From an uncultured Rickettsiales bacterium (GTDB lineage: Bacteria > Pseudomonadota > Alphaproteobacteria > Rs-D84), in the NCBI GenBank assembly GCA_900550495.1, contig URSJ01000004.1, forward strand, positions 15,644-79,643: 64,000 nt of DNA, written 5' to 3'. The notes below the pieces were generated by a model that was given only the letters and a program-made list of their open reading frames with translations, was not told the DNA's origin and did no database searches. Positions within the stretch are counted from its first letter, which is position 1. Each line of letters begins with the position of its first letter. The translations under genes and the position numbers were made by a program. Below, piece by piece: positions 51,113-59,977 of the stretch.

Positions 51113-52393
51113 ATGCCAAACGATACCAGACCTCTTGCCGATTTAATGCGTCCCCAAACCATTGACGACGTCATCGGCCAGGCACAACTATTGGGTGAAA
51201 ACGGTCTGGTACGTCGCATGGTTGATAATCGAAAATTATCAAATCTGATTTTATGGGGGCCACCGGGATGTGGGAAAACCACAATTGCACGCGCACTGGC
51301 AAATTCGGTTGATATGGATTTTGTGCCGATGTCTGCGGTATTTTCTGGCACGGCCGATATAAAAAAGGCAATGGAGACCGCGAAATTAAATCGCAACCTG
51401 GGGCGCAACACATTATTATTTATTGACGAAATACACCGTTTTAACAAAACGCAACAGGATACATTGCTGCCCTATCTGGAAGATGGCACAGTTGTATTCA
51501 TGGGCGCAACCACCGAAAACCCCAGTTTTAATTTGAACAATGCGCTATTGTCACGATGTCACGTTGGGATTCTGTCAGGATTGTCGCATGATGATTTAAT
51601 GGAATTGATAAATCGCGCTGAAAAATTTACGGGTAAAAAACTCCCCCTGAACGAAGATGCACGTGCCCACTTGTCCGACATTGCTGATGGTGATGCGCGT
51701 TTCTTGTTGAACACAGTTGAATATTTAATCAACGCAAATTTCAAACAGACTTTGGACGCAGATAGTCTGGACACCGCCGTTCAAAAGCGTGCACCATTAT
51801 CCGACAAATCAGGCGACGAACACTATAATTTGATTTCTGCTGTGCATAAATCACTACGTGCATCGGACACCGATGCGGCCCTGTATTGGACGGCACGCAT
51901 GATGACATCAGGCCAAGACCCAATGTATCTGTTTCGACGTCTGGCGCGTTTTGCAATGGAAGATGTCGGTCTGGCCGACCCGAACGCAATGCAAATTGCG
52001 CTGACAGCATGGCAATTATATGAACGCATGGGCAGTCCCGAAGGCGACCTGGCACTGACAGAATTGGTAATTTATTTGGGCACCGCACCAAAAAGTATTG
52101 GAAATTATCGTGCACAAAATGCGGCGTATGCTGCCGCCCGCGCCACAGGCAGCATTCCACCACCAAAAAACATTTTGAACGCGCCGACAAAAATGATGAA
52201 AAATTTAGGATATGGCGCAGGATATATTTATGAGCCGGATACTGCATCAGGATTTTCTGGACAAAACTGTTTCCCAGAATCAATGCCGCGGCAAAAATTC
52301 TATACCCCTGTTGAACGCGGTTTTGAACGCGAAATTAAAAAGCGTTTGGAATACTGGGATACATTACGTGAAAAATTAAACACAAAAAAATAA
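51113..52393 (+). CDS. rarA: Replication-associated recombination ATPase RarA (MgsA)
   Basis: RarA is a AAA+ ATPase related to clamp loaders that acts at stalled forks. The 426-residue protein has LADLMRPQTIDDVIGQAQLL, Walker A LWGPPGCGKTTIARAL, Walker B LLFIDEIHRFNKTQQD, the sensor region GATTENPSFNLNNALLSRC, and the C-terminal MgsA domain (GQDPMYLFRRLARFAMEDVG; PAKSIGNY-like TAPKSIGNY). Full length. No Shine-Dalgarno is seen before the ATG. Its stop is 3 bases from the convergent gene at 52397, with no terminator between. Confidence 0.94.
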   Translation: MPNDTRPLADLMRPQTIDDVIGQAQLLGENGLVRRMVDNRKLSNLILWGPPGCGKTTIARALANSVDMDFVPMSAVFSGTADIKKAMETAKLNRNLGRNTLLFIDEIHRFNKTQQDTLLPYLEDGTVVFMGATTENPSFNLNNALLSRCHVGILSGLSHDDLMELINRAEKFTGKKLPLNEDARAHLSDIADGDARFLLNTVEYLINANFKQTLDADSLDTAVQKRAPLSDKSGDEHYNLISAVHKSLRASDTDAALYWTARMMTSGQDPMYLFRRLARFAMEDVGLADPNAMQIALTAWQLYERMGSPEGDLALTELVIYLGTAPKSIGNYRAQNAAYAAARATGSIPPPKNILNAPTKMMKNLGYGAGYIYEPDTASGFSGQNCFPESMPRQKFYTPVERGFEREIKKRLEYWDTLREKLNTKK

Positions 52394-52396
52394 ATA

Positions 52397-53110
52397 TCAG
52401 AATAAAATATTTACCTGGGCACCAACTTGGAAATCATCGCTTTCGAATTCATAGTCAATATGTCCAACGTATTGTGTATGTCCATATTGACGGACAAATT
52501 TTGCCCCCAACCATTCTTGGTTATAATCTGGATTTGTTGCTTTGCGCCACGTAAAGTCCAATCCGATTCGCATATCCGGGGCAATACGAAAATATGCCTC
52601 GGGTGTCATATCAATGTACGACATTCCGCGTTCATCATCAAAAATCCAATTGGATTTAATTGTCCCAGCCAATGTAAATTCTGTCCATTGGCGTCCGAAA
52701 CGCAGTCCGGCATAATACGTAGAATCGGCAAAATACGGGGTGCGAACATGTGATGAACCACCTAGTTTCAAACCGAATAAAACATCAGAAATCATACGTG
52801 CATCATTATCATCGGCGTGCGCCAAGCGATAAATGCCACCAAAATCAGCAGCCGAAAATCCGTCTTCGTCACCATCAAAATCCAACTGATAATGAATATT
52901 CGCCCCCAGTGTTAAACGGTCATTTATACCATATGATAAATCCTGACCTGCACGCAAAATATTATCCCAAAAAGTTAATGTGGACTTTGATAAAATTTCC
53001 TTGTATCCCTGCATATACAGTGGATCTGATGTGTCACCATCTGCCGCCATCACTGGTGCAGCCACAAAAATACCAACCCACAAAAAAACGACTGATAATA
53101 ATTTACGCAT
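52397..53110 (-). CDS. Outer-membrane beta-barrel protein, shorter member of a pair
   Basis: The 237-residue product has a signal peptide ending APVMAAD and then alternating strand patterns (DLSYGINDRLTLGANIHYQL, YYAGLRFGRQWTEFTLAG) and a terminal FQVGAQVNILF with C-terminal Phe, as expected for BAM-inserted barrels. LSYGINDRL matches the region FSYGITDRI of the next gene, so the two are paralogues. The ATG at 53110 follows AAGGG at 10 nt; a GTG at 53116 is possible. Confidence 0.75.
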   Translation of the reverse strand: MRKLLSVVFLWVGIFVAAPVMAADGDTSDPLYMQGYKEILSKSTLTFWDNILRAGQDLSYGINDRLTLGANIHYQLDFDGDEDGFSAADFGGIYRLAHADDNDARMISDVLFGLKLGGSSHVRTPYFADSTYYAGLRFGRQWTEFTLAGTIKSNWIFDDERGMSYIDMTPEAYFRIAPDMRIGLDFTWRKATNPDYNQEWLGAKFVRQYGHTQYVGHIDYEFESDDFQVGAQVNILF

Positions 53111-53182
53111 CGTCACAGTACCCTTGTTCAGTATGCTCGTTGGCGCACGATGTCGTGCGCCAAACTATTTCATTGCCCCCGG

Positions 53183-54412
53183 CTAGAATTGGAATATCGC
53201 CTGCAATCCCACAGTTGTTTCTGAATAACTGCTGATTTTTGCATCACCATGCTGCTGCCATTGATACACAGGAACACCCGACGCATTTAATGCACCATAT
53301 GCCCAGTATCCTAATGTTTTGTCATCGGCACTGTCATAAATTGATGTCTTGCCATACAGGTTTAATGCGAACCAATCATTTGGTTGCCACCCAATTGCCG
53401 CCTTTAACGACGCTTGGTTATGCCAGTCATAGTTGCCAAACAACGCTTCCAGGTTAAATGTCCAATCTTGGTCTAAAACGCTAAACACACCCAGTCCGCC
53501 TTCAACATAAAACGCGCTGTCAACATCAGTCTTGTATGCTATAAAGATACTGGAATCATTGCCTTCGGCGGTTTTTCCCTCTATCCCATTACCATATGAA
53601 TTACTGTCAAAGTCGACATACCAACCGCGCACCAAACCATAGATTGTTGACGACGAAATCTTGTACCCAGCCTTGACATCCAAAATGAAATTATTGGAAA
53701 TATCTTTCTGATGCTGGTAATACGCAGATGCGGTTGCAATCCATTTGTCGTTATCGATAAAACGCCACTGGCCGCCCAGCCCGAACAGATTCAAATCATT
53801 GTTATCCATTTTATCATCTGGTGCGGTGGACCAATCAAATTTATATTTTGCAAAATCATACTGCAACATACCCAAGACCGCGATACGGTCGGTAATACCA
53901 TAACTGAAATCTTCCTTAATAGAAAACTGTTTGCCGTCCCACTTGGCCTTGGTATCAGAAATATCATACCCAGACAATGGTGTCAGTTTAATATCATACG
54001 AATTCATACCATATGACAAATCGGTTATCGAACCAAACTTGCCACCCAACGGCTGAAAGAACGGATGCGCCAAGAAATATTTGCGCTTTAATTCACTGCG
54101 ATATGTATCCGCACGCGTTGTGCGAACATTTGTAGTTTTTGTTGTGCGCCCCGCTTCATACTGTTTATACAGCGCGCTGCGATTCTGTGGCTGGGTGTAA
54201 TAAGTATTCTTTGCGTCCTTGGCATCATATGTTCTCGTGGTTGTGCGAGTCTGATATTTTTGATAATTTACATTTGTGCGTGCACGCGTCGCCGGCTGGT
54301 TTGAAAAATCAACACTTGATGCCGCGCGTCCGCCCGTATTTGTTACCGCCAAGACCGGGTTCATTCCCAACATTGCAACAGCCCAAATAAACAAAGACAT
54401 TTGCTTTTTCAT
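53183..54412 (-). CDS. Outer-membrane beta-barrel protein, longer member of a pair
   Basis: The 409-residue product has a signal peptide (about 1-23, ending VLAV). A Thr/Arg/Tyr-rich low-complexity region follows (about 30-110, repeated TTRT and YQKYQT-like units), then a barrel domain of about 290 residues with FSYGITDRIAVLGMLQYDF and many Gly/Tyr/Trp strands, ending in Phe (TTVGLQAIFQF). AAAGGAG precedes the ATG. It lies 72 bases upstream of the smaller paralogue, probably in one transcript. The stop codon is TAG. Confidence 0.75.
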   Translation of the reverse strand: MKKQMSLFIWAVAMLGMNPVLAVTNTGGRAASSVDFSNQPATRARTNVNYQKYQTRTTTRTYDAKDAKNTYYTQPQNRSALYKQYEAGRTTKTTNVRTTRADTYRSELKRKYFLAHPFFQPLGGKFGSITDLSYGMNSYDIKLTPLSGYDISDTKAKWDGKQFSIKEDFSYGITDRIAVLGMLQYDFAKYKFDWSTAPDDKMDNNDLNLFGLGGQWRFIDNDKWIATASAYYQHQKDISNNFILDVKAGYKISSSTIYGLVRGWYVDFDSNSYGNGIEGKTAEGNDSSIFIAYKTDVDSAFYVEGGLGVFSVLDQDWTFNLEALFGNYDWHNQASLKAAIGWQPNDWFALNLYGKTSIYDSADDKTLGYWAYGALNASGVPVYQWQQHGDAKISSYSETTVGLQAIFQF

Positions 54413-54470
54413 AAAAAAACTCCTTTTTCGTTACGTAAATTATACCACAAAACGCATATATAAAAAAGCA

Positions 54471-54501
54471 TAAAAAACACCGGCAAATGCCGGTATTTTT
54501 T
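54471..54501 (-). terminator. Terminator of ftsK
   Basis: A 7-bp stem ACCGGCA / TGCCGGT with a 2-base loop, followed by T6 on the minus strand, directly after the ftsK stop. Confidence 0.8.
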
Positions 54502-54502
54502 A

Positions 54503-56758
54503 CTATAAAATATGCCGTTTATTATTAGCGTCTGGTGGGCTGACGATGCCTTCTTGCTCCATCCGTTCCATAAATCCGGCGGCCTTGTTATATCCGATTT
54601 GCAATCTGCGCTGGATATATGAAATCGTCGGTTTTTTATCCCGCAGGACACATTCCTTGGCCTGGGTATACAGGTCAGAGTCCTTGTCCGCACGCGACGG
54701 GGCCGCCCCCGGAATTCCAGACATACCACTGTCATCTGTGGAATCTGTTATGCCCGCGACATATTCTGGTGCGCCCTGACTGCGCAGGAAATCAGCCACG
54801 CGATTGATTTCGGTATTTTCAATAAATGCACCATGGATACGCACTGGGGGACGTCCAGCCTCGCTGAATAACATATCGCCACACGCCAACAGATTTTCTG
54901 CGCCCTTTTCACCCAATGTTGTCATAGAGTCAATGTTACTACGCGCCTGGAATGAAATACGCATTGGGAAATTCGCCTTGATGACACCAGTGATTGTCGT
55001 TGCGTCTGGACGCTGGGTCGCCATAACCAGATGAATACCTGCCGCACGTGCCTTTTGTGCAATACGTTGCAAACACAGTTCTACATCCTTGCGCGCAACC
55101 GTCATCAGGTCGGCCACCTCGTCCACGATGATAACCAGATACGGCATATCAGACAAATCCACTTCTTGTGTCTCAAACAACATTTCGCCTGTTTCTTCGT
55201 CAGTGCCAACAACAACCTGGCGCGTCAGTTTTTCGCCCGCCGCACGCTTTTTCGCAACCACATCGTTATAACCTTCTATATTCTGGACACCCAACATTTG
55301 CAAACGTTTATAACGTTCTTCCATTTCGCGCACCGACCATTTCAGACCATTTACAGCCTCGTTCGCGTCCTTCATCACAGGCGTGACCAAATGGGGAATA
55401 TCATCCCACAGTGTAAAGTCAACACCCTTTGGATCAACTATCATCAATTTGCATTTATCTGGCGTATAACGGTATAAAATTGACATGATAATTGATTGCA
55501 CAAACACAGATTTTCCAGACCCCGTGCGCCCAGCAATCAATACATGGGGCATTTTTGCCAAATCAAAATACATTGGGTTACCACCAATATCCACACCCAA
55601 TGCCAGCGGTATTTTATACTTTGATGTCCGGAAAGTATCATTATCAATCAGCCCGCGGAAACGCACCATCTGGCGTTTTAGATTCACCATCTCAACACCA
55701 ATCAATTGGGTTCCCGGTATATGCGCAATACGGATATTTTCCGTTGCCATGGCACGTGTCATATCCTTGACCGTCTTGCTGACATCAACCATACGCGTCC
55801 CACTGTCTGGCATAAATTCATACAGCGTAACAATCGGCCCTGGCCGAATACCAACCACCTTGCCGTGGACGCCATATTCAGCAAAGTGCACCTCCATCGC
55901 GGCGGCATTTCGTTTTAATTCAGGCGTCACAACATTTTTACCAAAATTTGATTTTTCTACGAACGCCGGGTCTGGCAATTCGTATTGATGGGCAGCATCT
56001 ATGTGCCCAGACGTATTACGACGCGACGGCTTTTTCGCCACGTTGCGATTGGTACGCGACGTACGCACAGGTTTTTCATCTGGCTCGGCCTCTTCGTCCA
56101 CGTATTCTTCTTCGTCAGTGTCCTCATCAGGGTCTGATTCATCATCTACATCTTCATCAGCCACAGCTGGTCGCGCCAGATGGAACGCTGTCATAATCCA
56201 ACCAACAACGCGACGCACCATACGCAACGTTGCACGCACGTGTGACCAACGAACATGTAAAATCATGCCACCAAGCAACAAAAATCCCGCCAGGCACAAA
56301 ATACCAACCAATATGCTCCAGCCATCAACCAGTGAAGTAACATCGGTCGCCACAATCGCCCCAGCCAGTCCACCAAACACACCCCGAGGGAAAATCAACC
56401 CAAACGCCGCTACCCCCAGGCATAGCGTCACAAACACACGCACCAGATTGTATTCGGGTGCAACCGTTTCATTCCAGTTTGCGACACGTGCCACACCTGC
56501 ACGCACGATACACAGTAATAAAAACAATGCTGGCACCACACCAATCGCATAACGTAAAAATGCCGCCACATTTCCCATCAACGTTTGCGTCCCCAGCGTG
56601 CTGGCCGTAGAAAAACCGTCCAGATATGGATTTAAAAACAACAATGCAAATATTGCCCACAGTCCCAATGCTGCCACTGCGCCACCAACAATGCGACGCG
56701 CAAAACTCTTTAACGCGCCAGTAACGCGTTCTGGTAAAAATTTCGATTGTCCTTCCAT
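54503..56758 (-). CDS. ftsK: DNA translocase FtsK
   Basis: FtsK pumps DNA through the septum and activates XerCD at dif. The roughly 751-residue protein has an N-terminal membrane part with four helices (to about residue 180), an acidic linker (about 195-235, DESDPDEDTDEEEYVDEE), the RecA-like motor with Walker A HVLIAGRTGSGKSVFVQ and Walker B LVIIVDEVADL, and the C-terminal winged-helix gamma domain (ISYIQRRLQIGYNKAAGFME). Of two in-frame ATGs I prefer 56758. The other (56767) lies inside a candidate -10 box, and the sequence has no Shine-Dalgarno, so the mRNA may be leaderless. Confidence 0.94.
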   Translation of the reverse strand: MEGQSKFLPERVTGALKSFARRIVGGAVAALGLWAIFALLFLNPYLDGFSTASTLGTQTLMGNVAAFLRYAIGVVPALFLLLCIVRAGVARVANWNETVAPEYNLVRVFVTLCLGVAAFGLIFPRGVFGGLAGAIVATDVTSLVDGWSILVGILCLAGFLLLGGMILHVRWSHVRATLRMVRRVVGWIMTAFHLARPAVADEDVDDESDPDEDTDEEEYVDEEAEPDEKPVRTSRTNRNVAKKPSRRNTSGHIDAAHQYELPDPAFVEKSNFGKNVVTPELKRNAAAMEVHFAEYGVHGKVVGIRPGPIVTLYEFMPDSGTRMVDVSKTVKDMTRAMATENIRIAHIPGTQLIGVEMVNLKRQMVRFRGLIDNDTFRTSKYKIPLALGVDIGGNPMYFDLAKMPHVLIAGRTGSGKSVFVQSIIMSILYRYTPDKCKLMIVDPKGVDFTLWDDIPHLVTPVMKDANEAVNGLKWSVREMEERYKRLQMLGVQNIEGYNDVVAKKRAAGEKLTRQVVVGTDEETGEMLFETQEVDLSDMPYLVIIVDEVADLMTVARKDVELCLQRIAQKARAAGIHLVMATQRPDATTITGVIKANFPMRISFQARSNIDSMTTLGEKGAENLLACGDMLFSEAGRPPVRIHGAFIENTEINRVADFLRSQGAPEYVAGITDSTDDSGMSGIPGAAPSRADKDSDLYTQAKECVLRDKKPTISYIQRRLQIGYNKAAGFMERMEQEGIVSPPDANNKRHIL

Positions 56759-56765
56759 ATTCGGC

Positions 56766-56795
56766 ATTTTATCACAAATTAAACAAAAATGTTAA
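56766..56795 (-). promoter_or_regulatory. Candidate promoter of ftsK, start codon 7 nt downstream
   Basis: TTAACA and TAAAAT are separated by 18 bases, and the ATG at 56758 begins 7 bases after the -10. This would give a leaderless ftsK transcript. Confidence 0.45.
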
Positions 56796-56820
56796 AAAAA
56801 ACGCGCCACTTGGCGCGATA
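56794..56820 (-). terminator. Terminator of the PAP2 gene
   Basis: A 7-bp stem CGCGCCA / TGGCGCG with a 2-base loop, followed by T8 on the minus strand, right after the stop at 56822. Confidence 0.85.
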
Positions 56821-56821
56821 T

Positions 56822-57517
56822 TTATTCAAATTTTGATTGCCAACGTTTCAGCAATGACTTTGCAAAATCTGCCATTACCATACCAATAAAAGCCCCCAGC
56901 AGAACGTCCGTTGGCCAATGCGCCCCATACGCAACTCGTGACGCCCCAACGACAATTGCCAATGTCCATGTGAACCATTTTACCCGTGGTGCCAACATTC
57001 CCAACATAACCAGTCCTGCAAACGTCGCAACTGTATGTCCCGATGGCATTGAATTAAATGCCCACTCATTTGACCACGGGAAAAATCCGGTCATATCCAA
57101 TGCCTCGAAAAATATTGGGCGGGCACGGCCAATCATAATCTTTAACGCCTTGGCAAAAACGGATGCAGACAAGACAGAGCAAAATATAAAAAACGCATAA
57201 CTATTCTTTGTCTTTACAAAAAAATCACGAAAAAAAGCGAAAACACTAAACCGATTTTGCGAATTTTTAAAACAAGGCTTTGTTTCAACAATCTTTTTTC
57301 CATAAAAAGCACACATCAAAACGAACGATGCCCCAACCCACATTTTTGCGTCAAAAATTTTATCAATCCATCCCCATGCAACACAGTCAAAATTGCGCAT
57401 AAACAGATACAGCGGTTTATCAAACCATGCAATTCCCAACGCCACCAGTGCCGCAACCACGACAGTTGCTATACCTAATAATTTCCATTTAATTTTATTA
57501 TTTTCTGCTAAAAACAT
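56822..57517 (-). CDS. PAP2-family phosphatase (membrane)
   Basis: PAP2 enzymes remove phosphate from lipid phosphates such as undecaprenyl pyrophosphate, phosphatidate or lipid A. The 231-residue protein has six hydrophobic segments and the three catalytic motifs: KIMIGRARP (motif 1, KxxxxxxRP), MPSGH (motif 2) and SRVAYGAHWPTDVLLG (motif 3, SRxxxxxHxxxD). The ATG at 57517 follows AGGAGG and GGGCGG; the frame back to 57547 is the alternative. It overlaps the end of the S41-like gene in its alternative form, so the two are likely co-transcribed. Confidence 0.87.
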   Translation of the reverse strand: MFLAENNKIKWKLLGIATVVVAALVALGIAWFDKPLYLFMRNFDCVAWGWIDKIFDAKMWVGASFVLMCAFYGKKIVETKPCFKNSQNRFSVFAFFRDFFVKTKNSYAFFIFCSVLSASVFAKALKIMIGRARPIFFEALDMTGFFPWSNEWAFNSMPSGHTVATFAGLVMLGMLAPRVKWFTWTLAIVVGASRVAYGAHWPTDVLLGAFIGMVMADFAKSLLKRWQSKFE

Positions 57518-57533
57518 TATCCGCCCTTGCCTC

Positions 57534-59048
57534 CTATTCTTTGGCAATCAATTTGTTATAAACACTTTTATCGGTCAATATTTTGGCCGAAACGGCCGCC
57601 GCGACCGCGTCTTCATCGGTGCCACTGGTAATAACCGGACAGCCACGACGCACATCATCAACATTGATATTTTCCGCACTATTAAAATCACGTGCATTAA
57701 AATCATTATTTAATACATTCAAGAAAAACGCATTTTGTTGCGTTGTGCTGCGAATATTAGACAGACACACAATCGGAAACACCCCGCGCCCATCAATGCT
57801 GCGCCCGGTACCAGTCTGAATTGATTTATTCAACAGTTCCAGCGCACCACCATCATTTAAATCCAGACGGGTTGCAATACGCGCATTTCCTGCCGTTGGC
57901 GTTCCGACCAGAACCCCACGCCCATATTCATAGAATGCAGCGGCCAGGGCCTCGGCCGTGCCACGTGTTTGATCCGATATCAAAACCACAACTGGCACAT
58001 TTGTCACCGCATTACCGCCGGGAACAACCTCTACCTGTTCAGCCGCAGTTTCTTGAATACGCATTACAGGGTGTGCACCGATAAACAATCCCGCCAACTT
58101 TGCCGCTGCAACCGCGTCATCACCCGATGCGGCACGCAAATCCAACACAATCCCGCCCAGTTTCGGATACGTTGCCAATGCCTCGTTCACAATGGATACA
58201 GCATTATTTGACGCTTGGTGTACAACAATTTCCAAAACGTCGCCTGAATTTTCACCACTAGCCGTCCGATGAACAACATCCGCATCGGCCAAAACAATCG
58301 TTGCACGACGCAACACGACATCACGCGCCCCCGACGGCGACAGTATTTTTATCTTGGACGTGCCAGAATTAAATCCTGCTAACACAGATTCCAGTTCGGA
58401 ATCTGACATATCGGCAACCGCACGACCATTTATTTCAGATATCAAATCACCGGCACGAATTCCGGCAACGTCTGCGGGTGCCCCCTTGAACACACCATGA
58501 ATGCGCCAATTTCCACGACCATCACGCACCCCTGTCAGCCCAACACTGGTCAAGATACGCCCATCTTCGACAACCTCGGCCGCACGAGAATAAATATAAC
58601 GCCCATTTTCATCAATGCCACGCATTAAACTGTCCACAACCATCTGGTACATTTCAGACGGACTGGCACGATGTAATTCAGAATCATTTGCGCGTAATTT
58701 TAACACCAATGCGGTGGTTATTTCACCGAACCCGTTCCAATCACCACTGCGCGGGCGCGGATAATTTGCGATAATATTATCCCCCCACACCAAAACTACG
58801 CGTTCATCTGTGGCTGCAATATGTGCGTTTTTATTCAAATTTTCCAAACTTTCAATCGCGACATTTATGCTTTTGCCGCCCCACTTTACCCCGTCCAATT
58901 TTTCATAAATATCGGCAAATGTTTTCGACATTTCAAAAACAGGCATACCGTCTTGGATTGGTTCATCTTCAAAAAACAGACTGTCACTATACCCGGGCCG
59001 CACCACTAAACAAAAACATAACATTAAAAATAATTTTTTTAATCTCAT
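57534..59048 (-). CDS. S41-peptidase-like protein with a PDZ domain and degenerate active site
   Basis: The 504-residue protein has a signal peptide (ending GYS), an N-terminal helical region, a PDZ domain (about 170-245: GVFKGAPADVAGIRAGDLIS) and a domain like that of C-terminal processing peptidases. In Tsp/CtpA this domain has a Ser-Lys dyad, in the pattern SASE and FGKG. Here the corresponding sequences read RGTAEALAAAF and PTAGNARI. So the catalytic Ser aligns with Gly and the Lys with Asn; the alignment is by eye. Such a protein would be a pseudo-peptidase, perhaps a scaffold or binding protein in the periplasm. It is upstream of the PAP2 gene. Confidence 0.8.
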   Translation of the reverse strand: MRLKKLFLMLCFCLVVRPGYSDSLFFEDEPIQDGMPVFEMSKTFADIYEKLDGVKWGGKSINVAIESLENLNKNAHIAATDERVVLVWGDNIIANYPRPRSGDWNGFGEITTALVLKLRANDSELHRASPSEMYQMVVDSLMRGIDENGRYIYSRAAEVVEDGRILTSVGLTGVRDGRGNWRIHGVFKGAPADVAGIRAGDLISEINGRAVADMSDSELESVLAGFNSGTSKIKILSPSGARDVVLRRATIVLADADVVHRTASGENSGDVLEIVVHQASNNAVSIVNEALATYPKLGGIVLDLRAASGDDAVAAAKLAGLFIGAHPVMRIQETAAEQVEVVPGGNAVTNVPVVVLISDQTRGTAEALAAAFYEYGRGVLVGTPTAGNARIATRLDLNDGGALELLNKSIQTGTGRSIDGRGVFPIVCLSNIRSTTQQNAFFLNVLNNDFNARDFNSAENINVDDVRRGCPVITSGTDEDAVAAAVSAKILTDKSVYNKLIAKE

Positions 59049-59101
59049 ATTATTTTTCCCCTCTCTGTGTGTCCCCTATGGGTGGCGATGCGGCATTGAT
59101 A

Positions 59102-59965
59102 TCAATACTTGGTGTCACGTAAATTAAAGTGATACAAGATTACGTTCGAGATATAAATACTTGTCAGCGTTCCCATCACAACCGAGAACGTCATCGCAAT
59201 TGCAAATTCTTGCAACATAATGCCACCGAACAAATACAGTCCAATCATCGCCAATATTGTTGACACACTGGTCATAACTGTTCTGTGCAACATTTCGTTC
59301 ACGGACAGGTCAATCAGGTCTGACATCGGCATTTTATGATACTTTTTGATATTTTCATCAATACGGTCATAGTTCACAACCTTGTCATTGATAGAATAAC
59401 CAATTCCCATCAAGATAACCGCAATTGATGTCTGGTTGAATTCCAGCCCAGTAATGGAAAAGAACCCAAACATCAAAATAAAGTCCAACACCAATGACAC
59501 AAACGAACCGACGGCATATCCACCACGATAACGAATCCAGATATACACACTCATCAGCACGAACGATACCAATATCGCCAATATACCACCGCGCACCAAT
59601 TCACCACCAATTTTTGGACCGACGATTTGCACTTGGGAATATTGCACTTTGTCACCCAAGATTTGTTTAATGTCCGCAACGCGTGCGTTTTGTTGTGCAT
59701 CGGTTGCCCCCTTGGGCAAACCGACACGCACCAAAATCGCGTCATTATCAACAGATTGCAATTCAGGGCTGAACGCAGCCAGGTCACTGCGCATTTTGTC
59801 AATTGTATAATTGGCCGCGATGGGTTTAACCTCCATCGAAATGCCACCCGCGAAATCAATACCATAATTCAGGCCATGAAACGCCAGTGATACAATCGAC
59901 AACGCAACCAATATTCCAGAAACCCAGTATGACAGTTTCCGATATTTCATAAAATGCAGTTTCAT
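59102..59965 (-). CDS. secF: Protein translocase subunit SecF
   Basis: SecF works with SecD to pull proteins through SecYEG using the proton gradient. The 287-residue protein has six helices and the conserved GLNYGIDFAGGISMEV at the N terminus, GPKIGGELVRGG after the large periplasmic loop, and YSINDKVVNYDRIDENI, where the usual TVVVFDRIREN is changed but DRI kept. GGAATAAAT precedes the ATG. It is 12 bases after secD. Confidence 0.94.
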   Translation of the reverse strand: MKLHFMKYRKLSYWVSGILVALSIVSLAFHGLNYGIDFAGGISMEVKPIAANYTIDKMRSDLAAFSPELQSVDNDAILVRVGLPKGATDAQQNARVADIKQILGDKVQYSQVQIVGPKIGGELVRGGILAILVSFVLMSVYIWIRYRGGYAVGSFVSLVLDFILMFGFFSITGLEFNQTSIAVILMGIGYSINDKVVNYDRIDENIKKYHKMPMSDLIDLSVNEMLHRTVMTSVSTILAMIGLYLFGGIMLQEFAIAMTFSVVMGTLTSIYISNVILYHFNLRDTKY

Positions 59966-59977
59966 AGTATTTATTCC

